This document shows, in pieces, positions 36,932 to 47,798 of a DNA stretch of 64,000 nucleotides. How positions within the stretch are numbered: position 1 is the first letter of the stretch; every line of letters starts with the position of its first letter. The stretch lies in assembly GCA_016783965.1 (NCBI GenBank), contig JADHVO010000005.1, positions 124,001 through 188,000 of the forward strand. Direction: 5' to 3'. Source of the DNA: Alphaproteobacteria bacterium (GTDB lineage Bacteria; Pseudomonadota; Alphaproteobacteria; Micropepsales; Micropepsaceae). A program made the position numbers and the translations under genes. The notes under the pieces are model-generated. The model was not told the origin of the DNA, did no database searches, and saw only the letters and a list, made by a program, of their open reading frames with translations.

Positions 36932-37996
36932 ATGCCCCCGCGCCGTTCCGCAAAAACCGAAGATGTGCCCGAGACCGACCGTCTCGAAGGCTTCCCGCAT
37001 CCGCGCGAGACCTTCACGCTCGCGGGCCAGCACGCTGCGCTCACTCGCGCCGCGCGCGCCATCCGCACCGGCCATCCGCCGCAGGCGTGGCTGATCACCG
37101 GCCCGCCTGGCGTCGGAAAGGCGACGCTCGCCTACCGCATCGCGCGCTACATGCTCGCCTATGGCGCGACAGCCAAAGGCCCCGAAGACCTGTCAGTCCC
37201 GGAAAGAGAACCCAACGCCATCCAGCTCACCGCCGCATCGCATCCCGGCGTGCTCGTCTTGAAGCGCGGCATCTCGCAAAGCACCGGCAAGCTGATGGGC
37301 GAACTCGGTGTCGACGTGGTGCGCAAGCTCTCAGGCTTTTTTGGCATGACGTCCGGCGCCGGCGGCTGGCGCATCGCCATCGTCGACACCGCCGACGACA
37401 TGAACGATGCGGCCGCCAACGCGCTGCTCAAGATGCTGGAGGAGCCGCCGCGCAATGCCATGCTTCTCCTCCTCAGCAACGTCCCCGGCCGCCTGCTGCC
37501 GACCATTCGCTCGCGCTGCCAGCGCCTCGACCTGCGCCCGCTCGAACCCGCCGTCATCGAACACGAACTCGCGCGCCTGCTTCCCGACACCGCCGCGAGC
37601 GAACGTGCCGCGCTCGCGCGCCTCAGCGGCGGCTCCATCGGCATGGCCCTCCAGCTCGCCGACGGCGACAGCGTGATGCTCGCGAAAGAAGCCGACCGCC
37701 TGCTCGACAACGCCAGCGTCCCCGACATCGCCGCGATCCTGTCACTCGCCGACAGGATCAACCGCATCACCGACGGCCTCGACACCTTCGGCAACTTCCT
37801 CCAGCAGGCGCTAGCCAACCGCATCCGTGCCAAAGCCATCGCCGGTGCCCCGCACCTCGACCGCTGGGTCGAAGCCCTCAACAAGCTCACCGAAAGTTTC
37901 GCCCGCAGCGATCTCCTGAACCTCGACCCGCGCCAGACGCTGCTCAGCAACGCCGCCGCGTTGGGGAACACCGCGCGCAGGGCAGGGGCGGTGTAA
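36932..37996 (+). CDS. holB: DNA polymerase III delta' subunit
   Basis: 354 residues from ATG 36932; the open frame back to 36809 runs through the repeat and is not used. Walker A is GPPGVGKATL (57-66); the sensor region reads NALLKMLEEPPRNAMLLLLSN and RLLPTIRSRCQRL is the SRC motif of clamp-loader subunits. It is part of the clamp loader that places the beta ring on DNA. The N-terminal extension before the AAA module is usual for alphaproteobacteria. Confidence 0.95.
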   Translation: MPPRRSAKTEDVPETDRLEGFPHPRETFTLAGQHAALTRAARAIRTGHPPQAWLITGPPGVGKATLAYRIARYMLAYGATAKGPEDLSVPEREPNAIQLTAASHPGVLVLKRGISQSTGKLMGELGVDVVRKLSGFFGMTSGAGGWRIAIVDTADDMNDAAANALLKMLEEPPRNAMLLLLSNVPGRLLPTIRSRCQRLDLRPLEPAVIEHELARLLPDTAASERAALARLSGGSIGMALQLADGDSVMLAKEADRLLDNASVPDIAAILSLADRINRITDGLDTFGNFLQQALANRIRAKAIAGAPHLDRWVEALNKLTESFARSDLLNLDPRQTLLSNAAALGNTARRAGAV

Positions 37997-38042
37997 CGGT
38001 TCCGCGCTTGCGAGGGCGCACCGGGCGCGCTACCTCCACGCC

Positions 38043-38825
38043 ATGCTCGTCGACAGCCATTGCCATCTCGATTTCCCGGAGTTCGCGTCCGAGCTGGACG
38101 CCGTGGTCCAGCGCGCCCGCGATGCCGGCGTGACGACCTGCGTCTCGATCGGCACCACGCTCGCGAAATTTCCCGGCGTCCGCGCCATCGCGGAGCGCTT
38201 CGACGATGTGTGGTGCAGCGTCGGCGTCCACCCGCACGAAGCCCAGCACGAACTGCTCGACAATCCCGCGCCGCTGATCGAAGCCGCCCGCCACGCCAAG
38301 GTCGTCGGCATCGGCGAAACCGGCCTCGACTATTTCTACGAACACTCGCCGCGGCCGCAGCAGATCGCCAACTTCCGCGCCCACGTCGAGGCTGCGCGTG
38401 CCACGAAGCTGCCCGTCATCGTTCACACCCGCGACGCCGACGACGACACCATCCGCGTTCTCGAAGAAGAGATGACGGCGAAGCCCTTCACCGGCCTGAT
38501 CCATTGCTTCACCGGGACGCAACGCCTCGCCGATGCCGCGCTGGCGCTCGGCATGAGCATCTCCGTCAGTGGTATCGCCACCTTCAAGAAGTCCGAAGAG
38601 CTGCGCGCCGTCATCAAGACCGTCCCGCTCGACAAGCTCCTGGTCGAGACCGACGCCCCATTCCTCGCGCCGCAACCGCTCAGAGGCAAACGCAACGAAC
38701 CCAGCTTCGTCACCCACACCGCCGCCATGCTCGCGACGCTGAAGGGCATCAGCAACGACGAGTTCGCTCAAATCACGACCGACAACTTCTTCCGCCTGTT
38801 CTCGAAGGTGGAGAGGCCGAAGTGA
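38043..38825 (+). CDS. TatD-family metal-dependent DNase/hydrolase
   Basis: 260 residues with the complete TatD metal site: DSHCHLDFPEF, GETGLDYFY, VIHTRDADDD, LIHCFTGT and ETDAPFLAP. Members are cytoplasmic 3'-5' exonucleases or deacylases such as D-Tyr-tRNA-type quality control enzymes. It starts 46 bases after holB. In many relatives metG lies between holB and tatD; here it does not. Confidence 0.94.
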   Translation: MLVDSHCHLDFPEFASELDAVVQRARDAGVTTCVSIGTTLAKFPGVRAIAERFDDVWCSVGVHPHEAQHELLDNPAPLIEAARHAKVVGIGETGLDYFYEHSPRPQQIANFRAHVEAARATKLPVIVHTRDADDDTIRVLEEEMTAKPFTGLIHCFTGTQRLADAALALGMSISVSGIATFKKSEELRAVIKTVPLDKLLVETDAPFLAPQPLRGKRNEPSFVTHTAAMLATLKGISNDEFAQITTDNFFRLFSKVERPK

Positions 38826-38845
38826 GATTTCCTCTTATCCCAAGT

Positions 38846-38943
38846 CCGTCATCGCCCGGCTTGTCCGGGCGACCCATTTTTGTCGGCGCACCAAAATTGG
38901 GTTACCCGGATCCTTCGCTTCGCTCCGGACCGGGTAATGACGG
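38846..38943. repeat. Intergenic repeat, family A, copy 2 (complete)
   Basis: 98 bases with imperfect terminal inverted repeats (CCGTCATCGCCCGG at the left, CCGGGTAATGACGG at the right, two mismatches). The internal 32-base core (38871-38902) is shared with 17153-17184 except for one base. It lies between tatD and the MBL-fold gene. Confidence 0.82.
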
Positions 38944-38958
38944 TGTGGGTGTTTTGGG

Positions 38959-39771
38959 ATGAGCTTGGACCTCACCATCCTCGGCTGCGGCTCCTCCGGC
39001 GGCGTCCCGCGCATCGGCGGGCCGGACGGCGCCGGCTATTGGGGCGCCTGCGATCCCACAAACCCAAAGAACCGCCGCCGCCGCTGCTCCATCGTGCTGC
39101 GCCAGCGCTCGGCCGCTGGCGAAACCACCCTCCTCGTCGATACATCGCCCGACATGAAGGACCAGCTCGTCGATGCGCGCGTCAGCCGCGTCGATGCCGT
39201 GCTGCTCACCCACGACCACGCCGACCAGCTCCATGGCCTCGACGACCTGCGCCAGGTCGCGATGAACATGCGCCGCCGCGTCGACGTCCACATCGATGCG
39301 CAGACCATGCCCGGCGTGATGCAGCGTTTCGGCTATTGCTTCGTGCAGCCGGAAGGCAGCGACTACCCGCCCATTCTCAACGCGCACCTCATCGATGAGC
39401 CGTTCAAGCAGTTCGCACTCGGCGGGGCAGGGGGCGACATCCCGGTGCTCGCCTTCGGCCAGCGCCACGGCCGCATCCGCAGCCTCGGCTACCGCTTCGG
39501 CCGCGTCGCCTACTCGCCCGACGTCGACGGCCTCGACGATGCCGCCTTCGTTGCGCTGGAGGGAGTCGACACCTGGATCGTCGACGCTCTGCGCTACACC
39601 CCGCATCCCAGCCACAGCCACCTCGCGCGCACGCTGGAATGGATCGCCCGCGCCAGACCGCGCCGCGCCATTCTCACCAACATGCACGTCGACCTCGACT
39701 ACGAGAAACTGAAGTCCGAACTCCCCCCCGGCGTCGAACCCGCCTACGACGGCATGACGCTTTCCGCCTGA
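38959..39771 (+). CDS. MBL-fold metallohydrolase (PhnP-like)
   Basis: 270 residues. It opens LTILGCGSSGGVPRIGG and has the metal motif LTHDHADQLHGLDDLR (HxHxDxxH-like), a later SPDVDGL and HPSHSHL, then ILTNMHVDLDYE. This matches the phosphodiesterase subgroup related to PhnP and RNase Z. It is cytoplasmic; the natural substrate (cyclic phosphodiesters or similar) is unproved. It commonly follows tatD in alphaproteobacteria. Confidence 0.9.
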   Translation: MSLDLTILGCGSSGGVPRIGGPDGAGYWGACDPTNPKNRRRRCSIVLRQRSAAGETTLLVDTSPDMKDQLVDARVSRVDAVLLTHDHADQLHGLDDLRQVAMNMRRRVDVHIDAQTMPGVMQRFGYCFVQPEGSDYPPILNAHLIDEPFKQFALGGAGGDIPVLAFGQRHGRIRSLGYRFGRVAYSPDVDGLDDAAFVALEGVDTWIVDALRYTPHPSHSHLARTLEWIARARPRRAILTNMHVDLDYEKLKSELPPGVEPAYDGMTLSA

Positions 39772-39846
39772 ATCCCACTGTCATCCCGCGAAGGCGGAGA
39801 CCCAGCGCGCGCATCTGCGGGCGCACAAGAAGCGGCGCGAAGCGCC

Positions 39847-39912
39847 GATTTCACGCGGAGGGCGCAGAGTTTGAGCATGAACCTCCGCGTTCTCAGCGCC
39901 TCCGCGTGAATC
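39847..39912. repeat. Long inverted repeat (TTCACGCGGAGG type)
   Basis: GATTTCACGCGGAGGGCGCAG (from 39847) is reversed as CTCAGCGCCTCCGCGTGAATC (39892-39912) with two single-base indels and a mismatch. It is preceded at 39779-39846 by a GC-rich segment starting TGTCATCCCGCGAAGG. No gene is contained in it. Confidence 0.72.
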
Positions 39913-39964
39913 TTTGGCGCAAAGACGCCGCTAGCTTGGCACAAGGACAATTTAGCCAATTAAA

Positions 39965-40000
39965 TCAAGTGTATAAGAAAAATATCATACTGGTACTTGA
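39965..40000. promoter_or_regulatory. AT-rich inverted repeat upstream of a hypothetical gene
   Basis: TCAAGT GTAT ... ATAC TGGT ACTTGA: two-part arms separated by an AT-rich spacer, with a four-base bulge. The area is unusually AT-rich for this window and lies just before the start at 40014, so it is a candidate operator or promoter. A perfect GTACATGTAC palindrome follows at 40019-40028. Confidence 0.4.
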
Positions 40001-40013
40001 AAACCTAGAACAA

Positions 40014-40586
40014 ATGATGTACATGTACCGTACGATGACCGAACCGACCCTGATCCCACCCACCGACACCGCGCCGGCAACCGCCCTTGGCTCGCTCGAA
40101 CGCGCCCTCGCGAAATGCCAGGAGGAGGCGGCCACCGCCTTTGCCGCCGCCAACGGCCAGCCCTACGCGCGCAGCCAGAGCGGCGACGACACCACCGACA
40201 AGCATTTCACCCGCGGCATCGAGCTGATGAAGATGACCGCGCGGCTTGCCGGCGCGATGGCAAAGCTCAACAGCCACCGCTCGCAAACCCACTTCGTCCA
40301 CCGCACCGAGGTGCGTGCGTTGAAATCGCCGCCCGAACCTTCGTTGGTGACGGCGACACCGGTTGAGGACGACGAGAACCCCGCGCCCAAGGTCGCTTTC
40401 TTCGATGACAAGGGACGGCCCCGCGAGCTCACTCCGGAGGAAGCCGATCGCTTCAACCAATGGGCCTACCGCGAACAGGAACGTTTCGCGCGCAAAAGGG
40501 CCGCCGAAGAAGTAGAGCAGGGCACCCCCTCCCCCAATTCATCTGGTTCGAATAGCGCAAATGGTCCCCGCATCCGCGTCCCCTAA
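40014..40586 (+). CDS. Conserved-looking hypothetical protein
   Basis: 190 residues from the ATG at 40014 (ATGs at 40017, 40023 and 40035 are alternatives; none has a clear ribosome binding site). It has an Ala/Glu-rich N-terminal helix, FTRGIELMKMTARLAGAMAKL, then a Pro/Glu linker, and a C-terminal charged helix ELTPEEADRFNQWAYREQERFARKR. Cytoplasmic, no known domain recognised. Its end overlaps the next small gene by 26 bases. The upstream region is AT-rich with an inverted repeat. Confidence 0.6.
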   Translation: MMYMYRTMTEPTLIPPTDTAPATALGSLERALAKCQEEAATAFAAANGQPYARSQSGDDTTDKHFTRGIELMKMTARLAGAMAKLNSHRSQTHFVHRTEVRALKSPPEPSLVTATPVEDDENPAPKVAFFDDKGRPRELTPEEADRFNQWAYREQERFARKRAAEEVEQGTPSPNSSGSNSANGPRIRVP

Positions 40587-40693
40587 ACGCAAACGGGGCG
40601 CTCAGCCCGGCAACCGCAACCGTCTTCGCCACGGCCGTTACAGCGCCCGCTTCACGCAGGCCCTGCGCGAAGAACTCGCGCGATACCGGTTCG
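40561..40693 (+). pseudogene. Remnant of a GNRN-HGRYS-type small protein
   Basis: The first ~45 codons encode KRKRGAQPGNRNRLRHGRYS followed by a basic helix ALREELARYR, a motif common at the N-terminus of small basic proteins in alphaproteobacteria and in some phage proteins. After about 40693 the frame runs on to 41277 only as the antisense of the AlkD-like gene, with Pro/Arg/Ala composition. I therefore read it as a gene truncated at the alkD end. Function unknown; the coordinates mark the credible part only. Confidence 0.45.
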
Positions 40694-41407
40694 TCATCGT
40701 GCAGGCTTTGGCGTGGCACGCGTGCGAGCAGGCTTCCGCCGGTCCGTCACCCGCGCCCGTACCGTCCGGTTCTCCAGCTCCGTTATCGCATCGCGCCCGA
40801 CCCAGCGCGCTGCCGCGCTCTCGTTCTCGACCAGCTCGGCCGCGACCGCCAGCGCACGCTCCTGGCACCCCGCATCGCGCTTGCCGAGGCTGCGCAGGGC
40901 CCACGACACCGCCTGCTTCACATGCTTGCGCTCGTCGTCTGCGCCTGCCGCGATCAGCGTCAGATACTCCTCGATCACGCCGTCGCCCATCCTTTTGTCA
41001 TGCACCGCCGCTGTCGCGATGGCCGCGAACGCCGCGCGCTTCACATAAAGGTCGCGGCTCGCCGCCCAGCGCTTCACCAGCGCCGGCATGTCGCGGCGCA
41101 TCCACACCAGCTCGCCGCACAGATGATCGCACAGGTCCCACGACGCCACGTCGTCCAGCCAGCGCTCGATCGCGGCCCGCGTCATCGTGCCGGCATCGGC
41201 CACCATCAGCGCCAGCAGCCGCGCCTCATGCACGCCGCTCGCCCACAAAGGCTCCGCCAGCCCATGCTGCCCTTTGAGCGTCTTCGCCAGCGCCCGGATA
41301 TCGCCGACCGACACGCCATAGGCGCGCGCCATCGGAATCCCCACCCGCACCGCTGCCGCCCGCTTCTTCGCGGTGCCCAGCGCCTTCAGCTGTTTCAGGA
41401 CGGACAT
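40694..41407 (-). CDS. AlkD-like DNA alkylation repair protein (HEAT-repeat)
   Basis: 237 residues from ATG 41407, chosen because MSVLKQLKALGT matches the family start; ATG 41419 and GTG 41428 are alternatives. Alpha-helical repeats include GVSVGDIRALAKTL, SWDLCDHLCGELV, YVKRAAFAAIA and HVKQAVSWALRSLGKRD. AlkD glycosylases remove N3- and N7-alkylpurines without flipping the base. The C-terminus is basic (RKPARTRATPKPAR), as is usual for DNA contact. Confidence 0.87.
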   Translation of the reverse strand: MSVLKQLKALGTAKKRAAAVRVGIPMARAYGVSVGDIRALAKTLKGQHGLAEPLWASGVHEARLLALMVADAGTMTRAAIERWLDDVASWDLCDHLCGELVWMRRDMPALVKRWAASRDLYVKRAAFAAIATAAVHDKRMGDGVIEEYLTLIAAGADDERKHVKQAVSWALRSLGKRDAGCQERALAVAAELVENESAAARWVGRDAITELENRTVRARVTDRRKPARTRATPKPAR

Positions 41408-41516
41408 GACGGAGGCCATGCGCGACACAATGGCCGCGATCTTTGCGCCCGATCAACCACGCCGCGCGCCGCCGCGTCCAATGTTCTAGGGTCTGGCAAA
41501 ACAACCGAGGTCCCGC

Positions 41517-41861
41517 ATGCGCGGCATCGCAATCGCCCTGACGCTGATCGCATCCTTCGCCACGGCGCAGGGCGCGGGCAACATCGCGCATGGCCGTGCC
41601 AAGGCGATGCAGTACTGCTCGGCATGCCACAAGGTGACCGCAACCCAGCCGCAGCCGCCGGAGGTGTTCGACCGCGAGGCCGACGACCACATCCAGGCGC
41701 CGCCGTTCACGACCGTTGCCGCGAAATACGCGACCAACGAGGCCGGCCTGCGCGCCTTCGTGCACCTGCCGCAATACCCGATGCCCGCCCAGGAGCTCAG
41801 CCCCACCGACCTGTCCGACCTCTCCGCCTACATTCTCTCGCTCAACAACCCGAAGAAGTAG
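41517..41861 (+). CDS. Small c-type cytochrome
   Basis: 114 residues with signal peptide (about 1-19) and one haem site CSACH in YCSACHKV. The Met ligand is probably in QYPMPAQEL, followed by the C-terminal helix DLSDLSAYILSL typical of class I cytochromes c. Periplasmic electron carrier. It may serve the periplasmic oxidoreductases, but no partner gene lies next to it. Confidence 0.9.
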   Translation: MRGIAIALTLIASFATAQGAGNIAHGRAKAMQYCSACHKVTATQPQPPEVFDREADDHIQAPPFTTVAAKYATNEAGLRAFVHLPQYPMPAQELSPTDLSDLSAYILSLNNPKK

Positions 41862-41946
41862 GCTGCCTGAAGCGGCGCACGCTGCACCATCATGAAGGCG
41901 CCCCGATTTTCGCGCATAGTCCGCCGGACGCACAAAGGAGCGCCCC

Positions 41947-42387
41947 ATGATCCGCGCCGCCTGCCACTGCGGTTCCGTCCGGTTCGAGATCGCCGAGCCG
42001 CCGCAGTGGGTGCTCGACTGCAACTGCACCATCTGCCGGCGCTACGGCGGACTCTGGACCTACTTCCGCGGTCCCGAGGGACAGGCCAAGCTGCTGATGA
42101 CGCCCGATCCCGCCGCCACCGAAGCCTACACCTGGCAGGACGGCGACATCGCCATGCACCGCTGCAAGACCTGCGGCTGCGTCACCCACCTCGTCGCGGC
42201 GAAGGCTGACCCGCCGGTCATCTTCGGTGTCAATTGCCGCATGATGGCCGGTCTCGATCCGGCCAAAGTGGTCATCCGGCGCGTCGACAACAGCCACTCC
42301 GGCTTCTTCTGGACACGCCCCGACGAGCCGGTGAGCGCCAGCCGCCACCCGGTCATGCCACCCCCGACGTTCGACGACTGGCGCTAG
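41947..42387 (+). CDS. GFA (CENP-V/GFA domain) zinc protein
   Basis: 146 residues, zinc-binding cysteines in ACHCGSVRFE, LDCNCTICRRYGG and HRCKTCGCVTH, the complete GFA pattern. Related to glutathione-dependent formaldehyde-activating enzyme, but most single-domain members have no proved reaction. Cytoplasmic. Ribosome binding site AAGGAG lies 7 bases upstream of the ATG. Confidence 0.9.
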   Translation: MIRAACHCGSVRFEIAEPPQWVLDCNCTICRRYGGLWTYFRGPEGQAKLLMTPDPAATEAYTWQDGDIAMHRCKTCGCVTHLVAAKADPPVIFGVNCRMMAGLDPAKVVIRRVDNSHSGFFWTRPDEPVSASRHPVMPPPTFDDWR

Positions 42388-42399
42388 GAAATACGGAAT

Positions 42400-43545
42400 C
42401 TAGAGCTGGCGCGCGAAACCACGGATGCTGCTCACCAGGTCGTCCGGGCGTTCCAGCGCAGCGAAGTGGCCACCATGTTCGAACGCGTCCCAGCGCGCGA
42501 CATTGATGCTGCGCTCAACCTGGCTGCGTGGCGGCCACGGGATCAGGTCCACCGGAAACGCTGCAACGCCCGTCGGCTTCTCCAGTCTCGCGCCCTTCGG
42601 AAGCGGCGCGGAGAACTGCTCCTCGAGCCGGCCGCGGTACAGCCAGGTTGCCGTGTTGAACGTGCGCGTGACCAGATAGATCATCACGTTCGTCAGCAGC
42701 TGGTCCTTGGTGTAGGCCTTCTCGAAGCCCATCCGCGTATCGGACCAGCCGTGGAATTTCTCGACGATCCACGCCGCCACGCCGACCGGTGAATCCATCA
42801 TGCCGTAGGACAGCGTCTGCGGTTTGGTCGTCTGCTCGCGGAAGTATGCGCCTTCCATCTCGAACAGCTGCGCAGCCTTGGCCGCGAAGGCCTTCTCCTC
42901 GTCGGTCTCGGGACCGACGCCGGGCGACACCCAGCCCTGCATGTTGAGATGCGCCGCCTTGCAGCCCTTGCCCTCGTAACTCATGTAGGCCGAAATCGCG
43001 CTGCCCCAGTCGCCACCTTGTGCGATGTAGTTGGGCAGCTTCACGACATCGGTCATCAGCTTGTCGAACAGGCGCGCCGTCGTGCGCGGCCCGATCGGCC
43101 GCTTCGGCTTGCCCGACCAGCCGTAACCCGGCAGCGACGGCGCCACGACCGTGAACGCGTCCTTCACGTCGCCGCCGTGCTTCTCCGGATGCGCCAGCTT
43201 GTCGATGATGTGGATGAACTCGAACACCGATCCCGGCCAGCCATGGCTGAGGATGATCGGCTTGGGCGACGGCCCGGAGCCCTTCTCGAAGTAGAAGTGC
43301 AGGTCGATGTCTTCGACGGCCGCGGTGTATTGCGGGAAGGCGTTCAGCGCCGCCTCTGCCCTGCGCCAGTCGTAGCCATCGACCCAGTAGGCGCAGAGCG
43401 TGCGCATGAAGTCGATATTGGCGCCGTAGGCCCAGCTGTCGTCGAGTCCCTCGCCGCGCGGCATCTCGTGCCACTCATACGCCTTCACACGCGCACGAAT
43501 GCTGTCCAGCGTCGCTTGCGGTACGTCAATCCTGAACGGCTTCAT
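42400..43545 (-). CDS. Epoxide hydrolase (EHN-type)
   Basis: 381 residues. The N-terminal EHN domain (FRIDVPQATLDSIRARVKAYEW) is followed by an alpha/beta hydrolase: oxyanion HGWPGS, nucleophile Asp in AQGGDWGS, and His in FEHGGHFAALERPDDL. It opens epoxides to diols, in the manner of microsomal-type or juvenile-hormone epoxide hydrolases. Cytoplasmic, no signal. It ends 12 bases from the convergent GFA gene. Confidence 0.92.
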   Translation of the reverse strand: MKPFRIDVPQATLDSIRARVKAYEWHEMPRGEGLDDSWAYGANIDFMRTLCAYWVDGYDWRRAEAALNAFPQYTAAVEDIDLHFYFEKGSGPSPKPIILSHGWPGSVFEFIHIIDKLAHPEKHGGDVKDAFTVVAPSLPGYGWSGKPKRPIGPRTTARLFDKLMTDVVKLPNYIAQGGDWGSAISAYMSYEGKGCKAAHLNMQGWVSPGVGPETDEEKAFAAKAAQLFEMEGAYFREQTTKPQTLSYGMMDSPVGVAAWIVEKFHGWSDTRMGFEKAYTKDQLLTNVMIYLVTRTFNTATWLYRGRLEEQFSAPLPKGARLEKPTGVAAFPVDLIPWPPRSQVERSINVARWDAFEHGGHFAALERPDDLVSSIRGFARQL

Positions 43546-43616
43546 GGCATCACCCCGTTATCGCTGGAGCGAGCCTACCATCATCCGCGCCATTTGCAGG
43601 GGGGCCGCACCGGTCG

Positions 43617-46379
<2,763 letters not shown>

Positions 46380-46435
46380 GAAATCCTCTTGAACCGGCCG
46401 AAAAGGGGGTTGCCCGGCATATACCCGGCGCGGGA

Positions 46436-46464
46436 GAGATAAGAACGCCCCACCCCCTTGTCAA
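46436..46464 (-). promoter_or_regulatory. secA: Probable secA promoter
   Basis: On the minus strand a perfect TTGACA (46459-46464) is followed after 17 bases by TATCTC (46436-46441). It would give a leader of about 50 bases before secA. The -10 is a weak match (3 of 6). Confidence 0.45.
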
Positions 46465-46522
46465 ATCAGGCGATTCCAGTCACATGCGCGCCCAAATTGC
46501 GCAGGGGAAGGGCAGCAGAAAC

Positions 46523-47797
46523 ATGGCTAAGCCAAAGTCGGCGGCAAAGCCCGCCACGAAGTCGGCCCACGCCGTGTCGCCCCTGGCGCCCAGGACCTTT
46601 CCGAACCTGCCGCCGCTGGCCGGCGTCCGCCTGTCCACCGGTGAAGCGGGGGTGCGCTACAAGGACCGGACCGACGTCCTGCTGGCGGTCTTTTCGCCGG
46701 GAACACAGGTCGCAGGCGTCTTCACGCGGTCCAAGACCGCTTCCGCGCCTGTCGACTGGTGCAAGCAGAATGTGGCGGCGGGTTCCGCCCGCGCGTTGGT
46801 GGTCAACAGCGGCAATGCCAATGCCTTCACCGGCAGGGCCGGCTACGACGGCGCGAGGCAGATCGCCGAATCGACCGCTGCCATTGTGGGCTGCCGCCCG
46901 TCGGAGGTGTTCATGGCCTCCACCGGCGTGATCGGCGAGCCGCTGCCAGCTGCCAAGATTACCAAAATTTTGGGAACGCTGGTCGAGGAGGGTGCGGCCG
47001 GCGGGTTCCGTGCCGCCGCCGAGGCGATCATGACGACCGATACCTATCCCAAGCTGGCGACCGCGCAGGCGACCATCGATGGCAAGCGCGTGACCGTGAA
47101 CGGTATCGCCAAGGGCTCGGGTATGATCGCGCCCGACATGGCGACGATGCTCAGCTTCGTCTTCACGGACGCGAACCTGCCGGGCGTCGTGCTTCAGGAG
47201 TGCCTGTCGGCCGCCGTGAAGCCTTCGTTCAATTCCATCACGGTCGACAGCGATACTTCGACTTCCGACACGCTGCTGCTGTTCGCGACCGGGAAGGGCG
47301 CCTCGCATCCATCCATCACGAAAGCCAGTGACAGGCGGCTCAACGAATTCCGCCAGGCGCTGGACAAGGTGCTGCTCAACCTCGCGCTTCAGGTCGTGCG
47401 CGACGGCGAGGGTGCGCAGAAGATGATCCGCATCGACGTGACCGGCGCTGAGTCCGACGACGCGGCGCGCCGCATCGCGCTGTCGATTGCCAACTCGCCG
47501 CTGGTGAAGACGGCCGTGGCGGGCGAAGACGCCAACTGGGGCCGTGTCGTGATGGCGGTCGGGAAGTCGGGCGAGGCGGCGGACCGCGACAAGCTCAAGA
47601 TCAGTTTCGGTGACCAGGTAGTGGCCGAGAACGGCGCCCGCGCCGCCAGGTACAACGAAGCTGCCGCCACCAGGGCGGTCAAAGGCCGCGAGGTCGAGAT
47701 CGCCGTCGATCTGGGCGTGGGCAAGGGCAAGGCGCGGGTCTGGACCTGCGATCTGACCCATGGCTACATCGACATCAATGGCAGCTATCGCAGCTAG
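46523..47797 (+). CDS. argJ: Bifunctional ornithine acetyltransferase / N-acetylglutamate synthase
   Basis: 424 residues from ATG 46523. The autocleavage site is in [16 protein letters not shown], where Thr becomes the N-terminal nucleophile of the beta chain; [12 protein letters not shown] and [12 protein letters not shown] are also typical. It moves acetyl from N-acetylornithine to glutamate, recycling it in arginine synthesis. The first ~15 residues are a Lys/Ala-rich extension. It is followed after one base by the beta-lactamase gene. Confidence 0.96.
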   Translation: MAKPKSAAKPATKSAHAVSPLAPRTFPNLPPLAGVRLSTGEAGVRYKDRTDVLLAVFSPGTQVAGVFTRSKTASAPVDWCKQNVAAGSARALVVNSGNANAFTGRAGYDGARQIAESTAAIVGCRPSEVFMASTGVIGEPLPAAKITKILGTLVEEGAAGGFRAAAEAIMTTDTYPKLATAQATIDGKRVTVNGIAKGSGMIAPDMATMLSFVFTDANLPGVVLQECLSAAVKPSFNSITVDSDTSTSDTLLLFATGKGASHPSITKASDRRLNEFRQALDKVLLNLALQVVRDGEGAQKMIRIDVTGAESDDAARRIALSIANSPLVKTAVAGEDANWGRVVMAVGKSGEAADRDKLKISFGDQVVAENGARAARYNEAAATRAVKGREVEIAVDLGVGKGKARVWTCDLTHGYIDINGSYRS

Positions 47798-47798
47798 C

